This document shows positions 62,192 to 64,000 of a stretch of 64,000 bases of DNA, piece after piece; position 1 is the stretch's first letter; every line of letters begins with the position of its first letter. A program made the translations under genes and the position numbers. The stretch lies in contig NZ_JAVDSB010000001.1 in the NCBI RefSeq assembly GCF_031455095.1, forward strand, positions 496,001 through 560,000. The letters run 5' to 3'. The notes beneath the pieces are model-generated. The model was not told the origin of the DNA. It worked only from the letters and a program-made list of their open reading frames with translations, and did not search any database. Origin of the DNA: Paenibacillus_E qinlingensis_A (lineage in GTDB: Bacteria; Bacillota; Bacilli; Paenibacillales; NBRC-103111).

Positions 62192-64000
62192 ATGAAAACC
62201 AATAAAGTCATGATCCAATTGGGATATATATTGGGGGCTAGTGCTCTTTTAACTGCGATCGGTTACTTCTTTGCTTCGAACTGGGCGATGTTAAACCGAT
62301 TCGAGAAGTTTATTCCGATATTTGTACTCATAGTGGGGTTCTATGGATTATCCGTGTGGCTTTCACGCCATGTCGGAAGAGAGTTTTTAAGTAAATTAAG
62401 TCTATTTGCCAGTTGTATATCCTTCGGTGTTGGGGTTGGGTTGATCGGTCAGACCTACAATTCGCATGCAGACAGCTATAGTTTGTTTCTCGTGTGGTTT
62501 GTGCCAGCGCTGCTGTACGCGATCTTAACAAGGTGGCAGCCTTACTATGTGTTGAGCTATATCCTTGGCCACCTTGCTTATGGTTTGTTCTTCTTTCCCA
62601 AATGGGGCAGTTATTTCGAAGCCGAGGGAGCTACACTCCTTATCTGGTTAGGGCTAGCGATTATGAACGGGTTCTTGTTCATCTTGTTTGAGAAGGGCCG
62701 AATACATGCACCATTTCTCAAATGGGTGACCTTTCAAGCAACAATATGTATATTCATTATCATGTCCGTATCCCACACGTTCGAGAACTATGGCATTTGG
62801 ATGAACCTGCCGCTCATTGCGGTATTGGCTGCAGCTGTCATGTATGCGCATCGGACACAGAATAAAGTGTATCTGCTGTTCGCTGGTTTGTGGATTTCAG
62901 CCGCGATCACCACGAAGTACATTGAACTGATTATTGAGTACCACAATGAACTTTTCTTCATAGTGAGCTTGCTTTTCGTCATTGTGTTTATCGGTGCGAA
63001 TGTGATGTTTATGAACTATGTGCGCGCCTGGAAGCCTGCTTCTAAGGGAATAGAAACAGGAAGCGAAGTGGAAGTCGATTCGGCTGCCAAAAGCGATGGA
63101 GATTTCAGTAAGTGGGTCGTTCGCGTGCTGACGGTTTCCCTCATTATCATCGGCTCGTTGCTAGGTTGCTTTACGTTGATTGGACTCGTAACGGTTGTTC
63201 TTGGGTTTGACGATCCTGCCAATATTCTGATTGGATATGGGTTCGTGGCTGTAATTGGTATGCTAGCTGCGAAAAAATTCAATGTGCTGGCCCGTTTTAC
63301 CATTCTGTTGAGTGGACTTATGCTCGGTGCTGGTGCGGCCATTGTGACAGAGCAATCCTCGATGCTGCTCATTTTTTTAGCTTTAACACTGATTGCATTT
63401 GCTTATCTTGAAGGATTGGTTACACGGATTCTGTTCTTCGCGGCATCCATTATTATTGTAGCTTTTGTCTTGTTTGACTGGATCAACAGTGGAGTTACTG
63501 TGCTGAGTATATTGTCTGGCTTGCTCTTCTTGCTTTTTGCCAGCGGGCAACTCATACGTCAAGTTGAGTACCGGGAACCCGTCCTCTATAGCAGTTTTCC
63601 AGCTTTCTTGTTAGCCCTGTTCGCATTAACTTTCCTGACCGAGTCGGGCTGGTACTACTTCACGAATGTGCTGTTCTTTTTGTTGGTTCTCGCAGCGATT
63701 GTGATAAGCAGACAGCTTCAAGTTCAATGGGTATACGCTTGGTCCATGGGCTTCTGGATTGCTTTCCTCGTGTACAAATATTACGATTTGGCTTGGAAGC
63801 TGCTCCATAAATCCATTAGCTTCGCGATTATCGGACTTCTAATTCTAGGGATCACGGTGTGGCTTGAAAAGAGACAAAAACCCGAAGAAGACGCGGCATC
63901 GCATCCGCTTCCTGTATATGGAGCAAATCGTTGGCTCATTGCTTTACTGATCTTATTGCAAGTGGGGGCTATGTCTTTACAAATTGGCAAAAGCGAATAT
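62192..64000 (+). CDS. DUF2157-type polytopic membrane protein, truncated by the window end
   Basis: An open frame of 603 codons that runs off the right edge without a stop. It begins MKTNKVMIQLGYILGASALLTAIGYFFASNWAML, the typical DUF2157 start, and shows about 15 or more hydrophobic segments, so it is a large polytopic membrane protein of unknown function. The start at 62192 has GAGAGGAG ten bases upstream; an ATG three codons earlier sits inside that site. It follows the ABC exporter by 85 bp in the same direction. Its C-terminal part (often a DUF4401 or GDYXXLXY module) lies outside. Confidence 0.75.
   Translation, partial: MKTNKVMIQLGYILGASALLTAIGYFFASNWAMLNRFEKFIPIFVLIVGFYGLSVWLSRHVGREFLSKLSLFASCISFGVGVGLIGQTYNSHADSYSLFLVWFVPALLYAILTRWQPYYVLSYILGHLAYGLFFFPKWGSYFEAEGATLLIWLGLAIMNGFLFILFEKGRIHAPFLKWVTFQATICIFIIMSVSHTFENYGIWMNLPLIAVLAAAVMYAHRTQNKVYLLFAGLWISAAITTKYIELIIEYHNELFFIVSLLFVIVFIGANVMFMNYVRAWKPASKGIETGSEVEVDSAAKSDGDFSKWVVRVLTVSLIIIGSLLGCFTLIGLVTVVLGFDDPANILIGYGFVAVIGMLAAKKFNVLARFTILLSGLMLGAGAAIVTEQSSMLLIFLALTLIAFAYLEGLVTRILFFAASIIIVAFVLFDWINSGVTVLSILSGLLFLLFASGQLIRQVEYREPVLYSSFPAFLLALFALTFLTESGWYYFTNVLFFLLVLAAIVISRQLQVQWVYAWSMGFWIAFLVYKYYDLAWKLLHKSISFAIIGLLILGITVWLEKRQKPEEDAASHPLPVYGANRWLIALLILLQVGAMSLQIGKSEY

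Overview
The window looks like chromosome of a spore-forming Firmicute of the Paenibacillaceae (Paenibacillus or a close relative). The evidence is a Ger-type spore germinant receptor operon, a Spo0E-like phosphatase, adeR-ald, a ccpN / PPDK-regulator / glpX cluster and yrzA. There are also many AraC-family regulators next to sugar-handling genes, an LplB/YtcP-type sugar importer without its own ATPase, strong AGGAGG ribosome sites, frequent TTG starts and many intrinsic terminators. No rRNA, tRNA, CRISPR array, prophage or insertion sequence was seen. This genus assignment is inference from gene content.

Layout. 1-2463 (+): end of an NAD-dependent epimerase/dehydrogenase, a DHDPS-family aldolase, a NodB-type deacetylase and a Spo0E-like peptide. 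2486-7800 (-): a five-gene germinant receptor operon in the order A-B-C-D-B. 7870-18325: SGNH hydrolase, heparinase II/III-like protein, AraC regulator with a phytanoyl-CoA-dioxygenase-like gene, a PAS-GGDEF-EAL protein, a quinone oxidoreductase and a three-gene Gfo/Idh plus two isomerase-barrel operon. 18326-19094: a gene-free stretch with degenerate tandem repeats. 19095-29240: AraC divergent from lacZ, a DHA2 exporter, a tartronate-semialdehyde-reductase-like plus glycerate kinase pair and a cytoplasmic beta-helix protein. 29272-35299: membrane-bound AraC regulator, two ABC permeases and a lipoprotein binding protein. 35532-41824: an unknown gene, an EamA transporter, a split chromate transporter, ccpN, PPDK regulator, glpX and an unknown gene. 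42004-44024: Gfo/Idh and an SDR.

44482-57220 is the most interesting region. It is a polysaccharide-degradation locus with a GH88 unsaturated glucuronyl hydrolase, a DUF2264 protein, a secreted multidomain beta-helix protein, an agarase-like glycosidase, an unrecognised 548-residue protein and a CE7 esterase. The adeR-ald pair splits it in two. Both halves start with a sigma-A-like promoter carrying a CG-centred LacI-type operator just downstream of the -10 box, at nearly the same distance (about 70 bp) from the start codon. This suggests that one repressor, not encoded here, controls both halves.

57243-64000: AraC regulator with yrzA, a heterodimeric ABC exporter with one degenerate ATP site, and a DUF2157-type membrane protein that runs off the end.

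Other points worth a second look are a ccpN reading frame with no ATG, GTG or TTG near its ribosome site (ATC start inferred), a 30-codon ORF with a good ribosome site at 44118-44210, a structured inverted repeat before the secreted protein gene, and a degenerate repeat of about 51 bp at 18830-19033.
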